Shown here in pieces: positions 1 to 5,934 of a stretch of 7,243 nt of DNA. The first letter of the stretch is position 1, and each line of letters starts with the position of its first letter. This stretch comes from Bryobacterales bacterium (GTDB lineage: Bacteria; Acidobacteriota; Terriglobia; Bryobacterales; Bryobacteraceae), in the NCBI GenBank assembly GCA_003139735.1, contig PLGA01000657.1, positions 7,196 to 14,438 on the forward strand. The letters are read 5' to 3'. The position numbers and the translations under genes are program-made. The notes under the pieces are model-generated. The model saw nothing but the letters and a program-made list of their open reading frames with translations, was not told the DNA's origin and made no database searches.

Positions 1-1
1 C

Positions 2-1201
2 GGTGGGCCGGGCGGCTTCTCGGGAGATGGCGGTCCCGCCACCAGCGCTGCCCTGAATTTTCCGTTAGGTATGGCGATGGACGGTCTGGGTAATCTGTAT
101 TTTGCCGATGGCGGCAACAACTGCGTCCGCCGGATCGCCCCGAACGGGGTGATCACCACCGTGGCCGGCAATGGGAATGGCACGGGAGGCTTTTTCGGGG
201 ATCAAGGCCCCGCCACCAGCGCGACGCTGAATATCCCAGAGGACGTGGCGATCGATGTCGCGAACAATCTGCTTATCGCCGACTCCGCCAACAACCGCAT
301 ACGCAAAGTAGTAGTCAGTTCCGGTATTATCAGCACCGTAGCCGGCATAACGGGGAACGGATTCTCCGGCGACGGAGGCCCGGCCACTCAGGCGGAGCTG
401 AACTTCCCTTGGGGGGTGACAACGGACGCCACGGGCGACGTCTACATTGGCGACCGCGTGAACAATCGTGTTCGGATCGTATACGAAAGCGTCACCGGCA
501 CGCCGACATTAACGGCAAATTCCACGGTTAACGCAGCCAGCCTGTCTCAGGGCGCCATCGCCCCGGGCATGATCGTAGCCATTTCCGGGGCGAATTTCGC
601 GACCAGCGTCCAGAGCGCGTCCACCATGCCCTTACCTACGGTTTTGGGCAATACCAGCATAACTTTCAATGGCGTTGCGGCTCCGTTGTTTTCCGTGTCC
701 GCTAGCCAGATATATGCTCAGGCGCCTTTTAATCTACCGGCCGGTGTGGCGTCGATTCAAGTGAGCCAAGGCAGCGCCCTGAGCGCCGCGCAAACGGTAA
801 ACGTAGCCGCCGCTTCACCCGGCATCTTCATTGTCGATCAGGTGAGCAGCGCCGCAGCCGTACTTCACGCCGCCGATTATTCGCTAGTCACCAGCAGCTC
901 GCCGGCGCGGCCGGGTGAGTACCTGCTGATCTATTGCACGGGTCTCGGCGCAGTGGGAACTTCAGTGGCGTCCGGCGCCATGGCCCCGAGCGTACCGCCG
1001 GACTCGACGGTCCAACCCCCGACCGTGAGCATCGCGAATTTGTCCGCCAACGTTACTTTTGCTGGCCTTGCCCCGGGTTTCGTGGGCCTATATCAGATCA
1101 ACGTCCAGGCGCCGGCCGGCCTGCCCACGGGCAACCAACCCGTTCAGACCGTTACTTTCGGGGTAGTGAGCAACATTGCAACGATTGCAGCATTACAGTA
1201 A
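2..1201 (+). CDS. NHL-repeat beta-propeller protein with TIGR03437 C-terminal domain, 5' truncated
   Basis: This is the 3' part of a larger gene. The frame is open from base 2, and the repeat pattern is already running there, so the ATG at 71 is internal and the true start lies upstream. Roughly the first 165 visible codons carry NHL-type propeller repeats, each with a GFSGDGGPAT-like segment, an LNxPxGV turn, a GNLYxAD strand and an NNxVR strand, ending in TVAG. From about base 521 (STVNAAS) to the end lies the TIGR03437 domain, with the hallmark segments IAPGMIVAISGANF, YAQAPFNLP and GLYQINVQAPAGLP near the C-terminus. That domain is characteristic of Solibacter-type Acidobacteriota and typically ends large secreted proteins. 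NHL propellers usually mediate protein or carbohydrate contacts; no catalytic residues are visible. The export signal would lie outside the window. Extracellular location is inferred from family habit. It ends 29 bases before the glycosyltransferase, so co-transcription is possible but not shown. Confidence 0.93.
   Translation, partial: GGPGGFSGDGGPATSAALNFPLGMAMDGLGNLYFADGGNNCVRRIAPNGVITTVAGNGNGTGGFFGDQGPATSATLNIPEDVAIDVANNLLIADSANNRIRKVVVSSGIISTVAGITGNGFSGDGGPATQAELNFPWGVTTDATGDVYIGDRVNNRVRIVYESVTGTPTLTANSTVNAASLSQGAIAPGMIVAISGANFATSVQSASTMPLPTVLGNTSITFNGVAAPLFSVSASQIYAQAPFNLPAGVASIQVSQGSALSAAQTVNVAAASPGIFIVDQVSSAAAVLHAADYSLVTSSSPARPGEYLLIYCTGLGAVGTSVASGAMAPSVPPDSTVQPPTVSIANLSANVTFAGLAPGFVGLYQINVQAPAGLPTGNQPVQTVTFGVVSNIATIAALQ
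14..493 (+). repeat. Tandem NHL-type coding repeats, period about 57 codons
   Basis: Three visible copies begin at 14, 188 and 359, giving spacings of 174 and 171 bases; the third is cut short where the propeller ends near 493. Each copy opens with a glycine-rich G-F-(S/F)-G-D-x-G-P-A-T segment and continues with LN(F/I)P, a strand ending in (A/G)D, then NN(C/R)(V/I)R. Similarity is clear at protein level and partly visible in the DNA around the opening segment. Further copies are expected upstream of the window. Confidence 0.9.
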
Positions 1202-1215
1202 CCAGCGCGGGCTTT

Positions 1216-1221
1216 GAGAGG
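1216..1221 (+). promoter_or_regulatory. Shine-Dalgarno site for the glycosyltransferase
   Basis: GAGAGG lies 9 bases before the ATG at 1231. It decides the start: the frame is open much further upstream (an ATG at 934), but that extension overlaps the well-supported TIGR03437 coding region and has no family resemblance. Confidence 0.75.
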
Positions 1222-1230
1222 AATGAAAAG

Positions 1231-2289
1231 ATGGCAAAAGCGATCTTATGGACCGCGCTTGCCGGCATCGTTTACGTATACGCGGGCTATCCACTGCTGC
1301 TGTTGGTTTGGCGGACATGGGCTCGGCGTCCCGTTCACAAGCGGAGCCAAGAGCCGAGCGTGAGCCTGGTGATCGCCATGCGCAACGAGGAAAAGAACGT
1401 CCAGGCCAAGATGCAGAATTGCTTCGATCTCGATTACCCTGCCGGTAAGCTCCAGGTGATTGTCTCGCTCGACGCCCCGACGGACGGAACCGAGGCCCTC
1501 GTGCGCGACTACGCCGACAGGGGGGTCGAGGTCGTCTCCTCCCCGGCGCACCGGGGAAAAGCGGAAGCCCTGAACAGCGGAGTGGCGATCGCCACAGGCG
1601 AGATCGTTGTGTTTGCCGACGCCCGCCAACATTTTGACAAGGCAGCTATCCGCGAGCTGGCGGCCAATTTCGCGGATGCCTCCGTCGGAGCCGTGTCCGG
1701 GGAGTTAGTGCTGCTGGACGAGCGAGGCAAGGAATCGAGCGATGCGGCTGGCGCGTACTGGCGTTACGAAAAAGGACTGCGCGCAATGGAAAGCGAAATT
1801 CACTCCGTCGCCGGCGCCACGGGCGCCATCTACGCAATTCGCCGCGGGCTCTTTGCGCCGCTGCCGGCGGGAACCATTCTGGACGATGTGGTCATTCCGA
1901 TAAGAATGGCGCTGGCGGGGAGGCGGGTCATTTTCGATCCAGCGGCCCGGGCGTACGAGTTTGCCAACCAGCGCGCAAAATCGGAATACGAAAGAAAAGT
2001 ACGGACCTTAGCAGGCAACTGCCAGCTTCTCGTTCAAATGCCTGAGCTGCTGGCGCCGTGGCGGAACCCGATATTCGTTCAATTCGTTTCCCATAAGGTA
2101 GGACGCCTGCTCGTGCCTTACTTGCTGGCGGCGCTTTTCATTTCGAATCTGTTCCTGCTGCGTGGCTTTTACCTCGTAATCATGGTTGGTCAAGTCCTGT
2201 GGTACGCGCTAGCCGGCGCGGGCTGGCTGGTCTCGACTCGCGGCTCGAAGGCGAACGGCGCCACGACTGCTGTAGCTCGGGCAGGCTAA
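1231..2289 (+). CDS. Membrane-anchored family 2 glycosyltransferase, probably C-terminally truncated
   Basis: 352 aa. It transfers a sugar from a nucleotide-sugar to a glycan or lipid acceptor at the cytoplasmic face of the inner membrane; donor and acceptor cannot be read from the sequence. An N-terminal membrane helix (about residues 4-26) precedes a GT-A domain: SLVIAMRNEE (45-54), SLDAPTDGTE (79-88, the usual SDGSTDGT site), HRGKAEALN (107-115), FADARQ (128-133, the DxD-equivalent metal site), ILDDVVIP (216-223, the acidic catalytic-base region) and KVRTLAGN (256-263, at the usual QxxRW position). One or two hydrophobic segments follow from about 293 to 335. All catalytic motifs are intact. 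Relatives of this type usually run to about 385-400 aa and end in an 'NWAAVxGLxxFLRG' helix. Here that helix is missing from the product and lies in another frame at 2301-2438, so a frameshift is suspected between about 2240 and 2290. Confidence 0.92.
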   Translation: MAKAILWTALAGIVYVYAGYPLLLLVWRTWARRPVHKRSQEPSVSLVIAMRNEEKNVQAKMQNCFDLDYPAGKLQVIVSLDAPTDGTEALVRDYADRGVEVVSSPAHRGKAEALNSGVAIATGEIVVFADARQHFDKAAIRELAANFADASVGAVSGELVLLDERGKESSDAAGAYWRYEKGLRAMESEIHSVAGATGAIYAIRRGLFAPLPAGTILDDVVIPIRMALAGRRVIFDPAARAYEFANQRAKSEYERKVRTLAGNCQLLVQMPELLAPWRNPIFVQFVSHKVGRLLVPYLLAALFISNLFLLRGFYLVIMVGQVLWYALAGAGWLVSTRGSKANGATTAVARAG

Positions 2290-2300
2290 GAGAGACGTAT

Positions 2301-2438
2301 ATGAGACACACGTTACGAAATGCCGCACTGGCGCCCTACACGTTCGTTCTGATGAATTGGGCGGCGGTCGCCGGTCTTTATTACTTCATGCGCGGATCCA
2401 GGGACATCTGGAATCCGGCCGGAGCGGGGCGCACCTAG
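2301..2438 (+). CDS. 45-aa ORF carrying the displaced C-terminal helix of the glycosyltransferase
   Basis: This frame encodes a short polypeptide with one hydrophobic helix (LAPYTFVLMNWAAVAGLYYF, about residues 10-29) followed by MRGSRDIWNP. From memory of the family, that pattern closes membrane glycosyltransferases of the type directly upstream; a free 45-aa protein with it would be unusual. The gene at 1231-2289 plus this piece spans 1208 bases, about 402 codons, which fits a full-length enzyme. Moving from the upstream frame into this one needs a -1 shift, as after loss of one base (or gain of two). Either the gene is broken, the sequence has an error, or the tail is made separately: a purine-rich AAGAGAGA (2288-2295) sits 5 bases before the ATG at 2301. 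Its stop TAG touches the next gene's ATG in the same frame. Confidence 0.65.
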   Translation: MRHTLRNAALAPYTFVLMNWAAVAGLYYFMRGSRDIWNPAGAGRT

Positions 2439-3638
2439 ATGGCGTGCGTGGCGGCAGCGGATCCCTTGTCGAAGGCCGCCCCCGTTCCAGCTGCGATCCG
2501 CGTCGAGACCATTTCCGACTACCAGGCATTTCTCGATCTCGAGCCGGTCTGGAACGAAGTGGCGGAAGCTGCTGGACTCGACCATCCCTTTCTGGAGCAC
2601 GCCTGGGTACGCACCTGGTGGGAATGCTTCGGCGCCGGAAGCGCTCTTCGAATTCTTGTGTTAAAGGCGGGCTCCCAAACGGTGGCGATCGCTCCGCTGA
2701 TCCTGACGCCCATACGAATGTGGGGGATCAAAGTGCGGCGTTTGGGGTTCTTCTACAATGCGCATGTTCCGCGCGCAGACTTCCTGATTGCGCAGAGGCG
2801 GGCAGAGGCCTACCGAGCCATCTGGAGCCACCTCTCCAGGAGCCACGACTGGGATCTTTTGCAGCTCTGCCAACTGCCGGAAGGATCCGAGACCCTGGAG
2901 GCCATATCCGGCCTCGCGGGGCCGGACCATTGCAAGATGGTAACCTGGCTGTCCGGCGCCTCACCGTATCTGCCGCTCAGCGCTTCCTGGGGCGTGTACT
3001 TCGACAGCCTGGCGGCCAAACATCGCTCCAACCTGAGAAATCGGTTCAAGCGGCTAAACGCGATCGGTCCCGTAGAAGTCGAGACCATTACCGCCGGCGA
3101 GAAGCTGACGGACGCCTTGGGGGCCGCCTTGCAACTGGAGGCCGCGGCCTGGAAGGGCGAAGCTCGCACCGCGATTTCCTGCAACCCTGACGTATCCAAG
3201 TTCTACTCGGCGTTCGCTCAGCGCGCGGCGGAGCGCGGCTGGATGCGCCTCAATTTCTTGCAAACGGGCGCACAGCGGATCGCCTTCGATTATTCTCTCT
3301 TTTACAAGAACCGTATCCATCTGCTCAAAATTGGGTACGACCCGGCGTACGCTCCGTATTCTCCCTCCAATCTCTTGCTATTTATGGTCTTGCAAGACGC
3401 TTTCGAGCGGGGCGCGAGGGAGTACGATTTCCTGGGAGAAAGCGCCGACTGGAAGTCGAACTGGACCAAGCACTCCAGGCCGCACTATTGGCTCTTCGTC
3501 TTTTCCTGCACTTTCAAAGGGCATCTTTTGCACTTCATCAAGGCACAGCTAGTCCCTTTGCTGAAACGAAGCAGCTTACGGCCGTTGCGCAAGCTCGTTT
3601 TGCGACTGGCCGCCTACGTGCAAGCGCAGAGGCGCTAA
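2439..3638 (+). CDS. BioF2-like GNAT acyltransferase (CelD/BcsL group), first copy
   Basis: 399 aa, the usual size for the BioF2-like acetyltransferase family (Acetyltransf_6), which has two GNAT folds resembling FemAB. Members are thought to acylate amino or hydroxyl groups in cell-envelope and exopolysaccharide pathways. Landmarks: HPFLEHAWVRTWWE (49-62), typical of the N-terminal half; HRSNLRNRFKRL (195-206), a basic stretch opening the second fold; RGWMRLNFL; and EYDFLGESADWKSNW (328-342), the conserved closing motif. No signal peptide or membrane helix is seen, so it should act in the cytoplasm; the C-terminal 30 residues are basic and amphipathic (LLKRSSLRPLRKLVLRL), which may give membrane contact (inference). 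The start is the ATG abutting the preceding TAG, with a weak GGGG at 2426-2429. The next gene overlaps its stop by one base. The substrate is unknown; an amino sugar made by the neighbouring aminotransferase is the natural guess. Confidence 0.88.
   Translation: MACVAAADPLSKAAPVPAAIRVETISDYQAFLDLEPVWNEVAEAAGLDHPFLEHAWVRTWWECFGAGSALRILVLKAGSQTVAIAPLILTPIRMWGIKVRRLGFFYNAHVPRADFLIAQRRAEAYRAIWSHLSRSHDWDLLQLCQLPEGSETLEAISGLAGPDHCKMVTWLSGASPYLPLSASWGVYFDSLAAKHRSNLRNRFKRLNAIGPVEVETITAGEKLTDALGAALQLEAAAWKGEARTAISCNPDVSKFYSAFAQRAAERGWMRLNFLQTGAQRIAFDYSLFYKNRIHLLKIGYDPAYAPYSPSNLLLFMVLQDAFERGAREYDFLGESADWKSNWTKHSRPHYWLFVFSCTFKGHLLHFIKAQLVPLLKRSSLRPLRKLVLRLAAYVQAQRR
3628..3632 (+). promoter_or_regulatory. 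Shine-Dalgarno site for the aminotransferase
   Basis: AGAGG inside the end of the first acyltransferase gene, 5 bases before the ATG at 3638. It supports that start over the in-frame ATG at 3488, which would overlap the acyltransferase by about 150 bases and lacks family similarity. Confidence 0.7.
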
Positions 3639-4777
3639 TGTACGTCTCATCCTGGCCAGGGCTGACCCTGCGGGAGTTTCGCCACTCCCAGGCGGGCCGG
3701 AGCCTGCCATACCCGCTGGCTTCCGCGAACCGGCTCTCTTTCTGCGTGGCGCGCAGCGGCATTTATCACTTGTTTCGCGCGTTGCGATTCAAGAAGGGCG
3801 AGATTGTCCTGGTTCCCGACTATCACAGCGGCAACGAAGTGTCTGCGATCCGGGCGGCTGGGGCGTCCATCGTCTACTATCCGATCCTTCGCAATCTGGA
3901 GCCGGACCTGGATGCCTTGTCGCGCCTGGCCAAGCGGAATCCTCGGGTTATCTACGTGATTCACTACCTGGGGTGGCCGCAACCGATGAAGGAAATCGAA
4001 GCGTTGTGCCGGGAACGAGGCAGCCTGCTTGTCGAGGATTGCGCCCTTTCTCTGCTCAGCGAGACGGACCAAAAGCCACTTGGCAGTTTCGGAGATTACT
4101 CGGTCTTTTGTCTATATAAGACTCTGCCGGTGCCTAATGGCGGCCTGCTTGTGCAGAATCGCAATATTCTGGGGGATCTGGCCAAGCTGAAGTTGGAACG
4201 TTGCCCCCGCACCGCAGCCTTCGGCCGGAGCGCGGAATTGGCGCTGGAAGCGGTACGTTCCCGGTCGGACCGCATCGGCAAATCTCTGTTCGGCATCAAG
4301 CGGGCCTTTGGCCAAATGTTGCGAGGGGCGCGTGTTCGGCAGGTGCCGGTGGGCAACATTGGTTGGGACATTGCCGACGTCAACATTGCCATGTCATCCA
4401 TCAGCAGTACCGTGATGGGCGGACTGGAGTATGACCAGATCCGGCGCAAACGAAGGGAGAATTTCCTCCTCATGCGGCGAAGGCTGGAAGGCCGTGTCAA
4501 CATGCTGCGGAAAGACTTAAAGGAAGGCGTCTGCCCGTTGTTCTTTCCAATCCTGGTGCAGGACAAGCAGTCGGCGGCAAGCGCCTTGTGGCGGCGGGGC
4601 ATCGGCGCGGTCGAGTTCTGGAACAGAGACCCGCGGGCGGACTGCGACGGCGGCGCCGACGCGCAGTATCTGCGGGCGCACGTGCTGGAACTGCCCATTC
4701 ATCAAGGCGTCGAACCGTCGCAGGTGGAATACATCGCCGATCAGGTGCTGCGCTTGGAACTGCAGCCGGCACAATGA
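3638..4777 (+). CDS. DegT/DnrJ/EryC1/StrS-type PLP aminotransferase
   Basis: 379 aa, a normal length for this fold-type I family, which transfers an amino group (commonly from glutamate) to keto-sugars in nucleotide-sugar pathways for surface glycans. Landmarks: an ARSGIYHLFRAL helix near the N-terminus; VLVPDYHSGNEV; VIHYLGWPQ; VEDCALSL (132-139), where Asp134 should pair with the PLP pyridine nitrogen; and FCLYKTLPVPNGG (157-169), where Lys161 is the expected Schiff-base lysine. The canonical family has GEGG after the lysine region; here it is PNGG, placing this protein in a divergent branch, so sugar aminotransfer is likely rather than certain. The enzyme is cytoplasmic and is usually dimeric in the family. 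The start overlaps the preceding stop as TAATG, and its own end overlaps the next gene as ATGA, which suggests coupled translation with both flanking acyltransferases. It could supply the amine they acylate (inference). Confidence 0.88.
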   Translation: MYVSSWPGLTLREFRHSQAGRSLPYPLASANRLSFCVARSGIYHLFRALRFKKGEIVLVPDYHSGNEVSAIRAAGASIVYYPILRNLEPDLDALSRLAKRNPRVIYVIHYLGWPQPMKEIEALCRERGSLLVEDCALSLLSETDQKPLGSFGDYSVFCLYKTLPVPNGGLLVQNRNILGDLAKLKLERCPRTAAFGRSAELALEAVRSRSDRIGKSLFGIKRAFGQMLRGARVRQVPVGNIGWDIADVNIAMSSISSTVMGGLEYDQIRRKRRENFLLMRRRLEGRVNMLRKDLKEGVCPLFFPILVQDKQSAASALWRRGIGAVEFWNRDPRADCDGGADAQYLRAHVLELPIHQGVEPSQVEYIADQVLRLELQPAQ

Positions 4778-5934
4778 CCGCGACTTTCCCAGTGATGCCG
4801 GCAGGAACCTCTTCGCTTACGGTGGAGACCGTCACCGATGCGCTGGGCTTCGCAGCCCTGCAACAGGAGTGGGATCGCCTTCTGCAATCGAGCGATTCGG
4901 ATGGTCTCTTTTTGACCTGGGAGTGGCTTTACACCTGGTGGAAACACCTGGCCGGCGACAGAGAGCTTTCGATCCTAACGGTCCGTTGCGAGGGAGAACT
5001 GGTCGCGCTGGCGCCATGCGCGCTGCGCCTTGCCAGTCTGGTCCGCCGGCGTCCGCTTCCCATGCTGGAGTTCTTAGGAGCCGGCTTGGTGGGCTCGGAT
5101 TACCTCGACCTGATCGTTCGGAGAGGCCGTGAACCGGAAGTGCGGCGAGCCTTGGCGTCACACTTGGTTGGGAAGCGGCTCATGCTCAAGTGGACGCAGC
5201 TAAAGCGGAGCGGCTGTTCGGCCGCCGGAGTCGCGGCGGCGTTGGGTGAAAACGGTTGGAGCGTCGCGGAGGCAGCCACCAATACCTGCCCATTCATCCC
5301 TCTGGCCGGAAGGTCCTGGGACTCTTATCTGGCAACGCTCGGCGCCGAGCATCGCTACAACTTCCATCGTAAGTGGAAGCGCCTGAACCGGGACTACACG
5401 GTGCAATTTGAACAAGTGCGCACGCCAGCGCAATGCCGCGAGGAAATCGACCTGGTGATTTCGCAGCACAACCTGCGCTGGCAAGACCGCGGCGGCTCGG
5501 ACGCTTTTCACGCTCCCGGTCTCGTCGCGTTTCATCAAGAGTTCAGCCAGGTCGCCCTCGATCGTGGCTGGCTGCGCCTCTACGTTCTTCGGTTGGATGG
5601 GAAGCCCGCGGCGTGTTTGTACGGGTTTCTATACCATCGGACCTTCTATTTCTACCAATCGGGCTTCGATGCTGCGTACGTCAAACACAGCGTCGGTCTA
5701 GTCACGATGGGTCTTGCGATCCAGAGCGCGATCGATGAAGGAGCGGAGGAATACGACCTGTTGCACGGCAACGAGGCTTACAAGTCGCACTGGAGCTGCG
5801 ATAGCCGCGAGTTGGGCAGACTGGAAGCGTACCCGCCGCGCGTGTTGGGCTGGATCTCCCGGTCGGCCGTGGAACTGGAGCGGGCCTCCCGCAGGTTTGC
5901 GCGTCGGATGCTGCCGAGAGGCGGTATCTCGTGA
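4774..5934 (+). CDS. BioF2-like GNAT acyltransferase (CelD/BcsL group), second copy
   Basis: 386 aa, clearly paralogous to the gene at 2439-3638 but well diverged. Matching landmarks occur in the same order: LFLTWEWLYTWWK (45-57), LVALAPCALRL, HRYNFHRKWKRL (193-204), DRGWLRLYVL, FYQSGFDAAY and EYDLLHGNEAYKSHW (326-340). The family joins an acyl group to an amino or hydroxyl acceptor in envelope glycan or peptidoglycan-like pathways; acceptor and acyl donor cannot be deduced here. No signal peptide or membrane helix is visible, and the C-terminus is basic (RASRRFARRML). The start is chosen as the ATG in the ATGA overlap with the aminotransferase stop. It has no strong ribosome binding site, as expected for coupled translation, and the next in-frame ATG at 4795 has none either. 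The frame is open further upstream (ATG at 4588), but that part shadows the aminotransferase. The gene ends in a GTGA overlap with the deacetylase. Confidence 0.88.
   Translation: MTATFPVMPAGTSSLTVETVTDALGFAALQQEWDRLLQSSDSDGLFLTWEWLYTWWKHLAGDRELSILTVRCEGELVALAPCALRLASLVRRRPLPMLEFLGAGLVGSDYLDLIVRRGREPEVRRALASHLVGKRLMLKWTQLKRSGCSAAGVAAALGENGWSVAEAATNTCPFIPLAGRSWDSYLATLGAEHRYNFHRKWKRLNRDYTVQFEQVRTPAQCREEIDLVISQHNLRWQDRGGSDAFHAPGLVAFHQEFSQVALDRGWLRLYVLRLDGKPAACLYGFLYHRTFYFYQSGFDAAYVKHSVGLVTMGLAIQSAIDEGAEEYDLLHGNEAYKSHWSCDSRELGRLEAYPPRVLGWISRSAVELERASRRFARRMLPRGGIS
5916..5921 (+). promoter_or_regulatory. Shine-Dalgarno site for the deacetylase GTG start
   Basis: GAGAGG lies 9 bases before the GTG at 5931, inside the end of the second acyltransferase gene. 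Together with the GTGA overlap it supports a GTG start rather than a later ATG. Confidence 0.7.

Noticed and set aside
14..493. Regularly spaced repeats as a possible CRISPR or DNA-level repeat array
   Set aside because: The period is about 57 codons and conservation is at protein level within an open frame, matching NHL propeller blades.
934..1230. A 99-codon N-terminal extension of the glycosyltransferase
   Set aside because: It overlaps the TIGR03437 domain in another frame, looks non-protein-like, and the ATG at 1231 has a good ribosome binding site and starts directly with the expected membrane helix.
1813..1827. A perfect GGCGCC-ACG-GGCGCC inverted repeat, a possible hairpin
   Set aside because: It is in the middle of the glycosyltransferase catalytic domain, has no following T-run, and such palindromes arise readily from Gly-Ala codons in GC-rich DNA.
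2357..3190. A 277-codon plus-strand frame overlapping the first acyltransferase
   Set aside because: Its composition is arginine-, serine- and glycine-rich with no motif, while the alternative frame carries the full BioF2-like pattern.
4096..4698. A 200-codon open frame on the minus strand opposite the aminotransferase
   Set aside because: It is antisense to the PLP-site coding region, of low complexity and without family resemblance; a shadow of codon bias.
4588..4773. An upstream extension of the second acyltransferase
   Set aside because: It overlaps the conserved end of the aminotransferase and encodes an Arg/Ala/Gly-rich stretch typical of a shadow; the ATGA start at 4774 fits the operon pattern.
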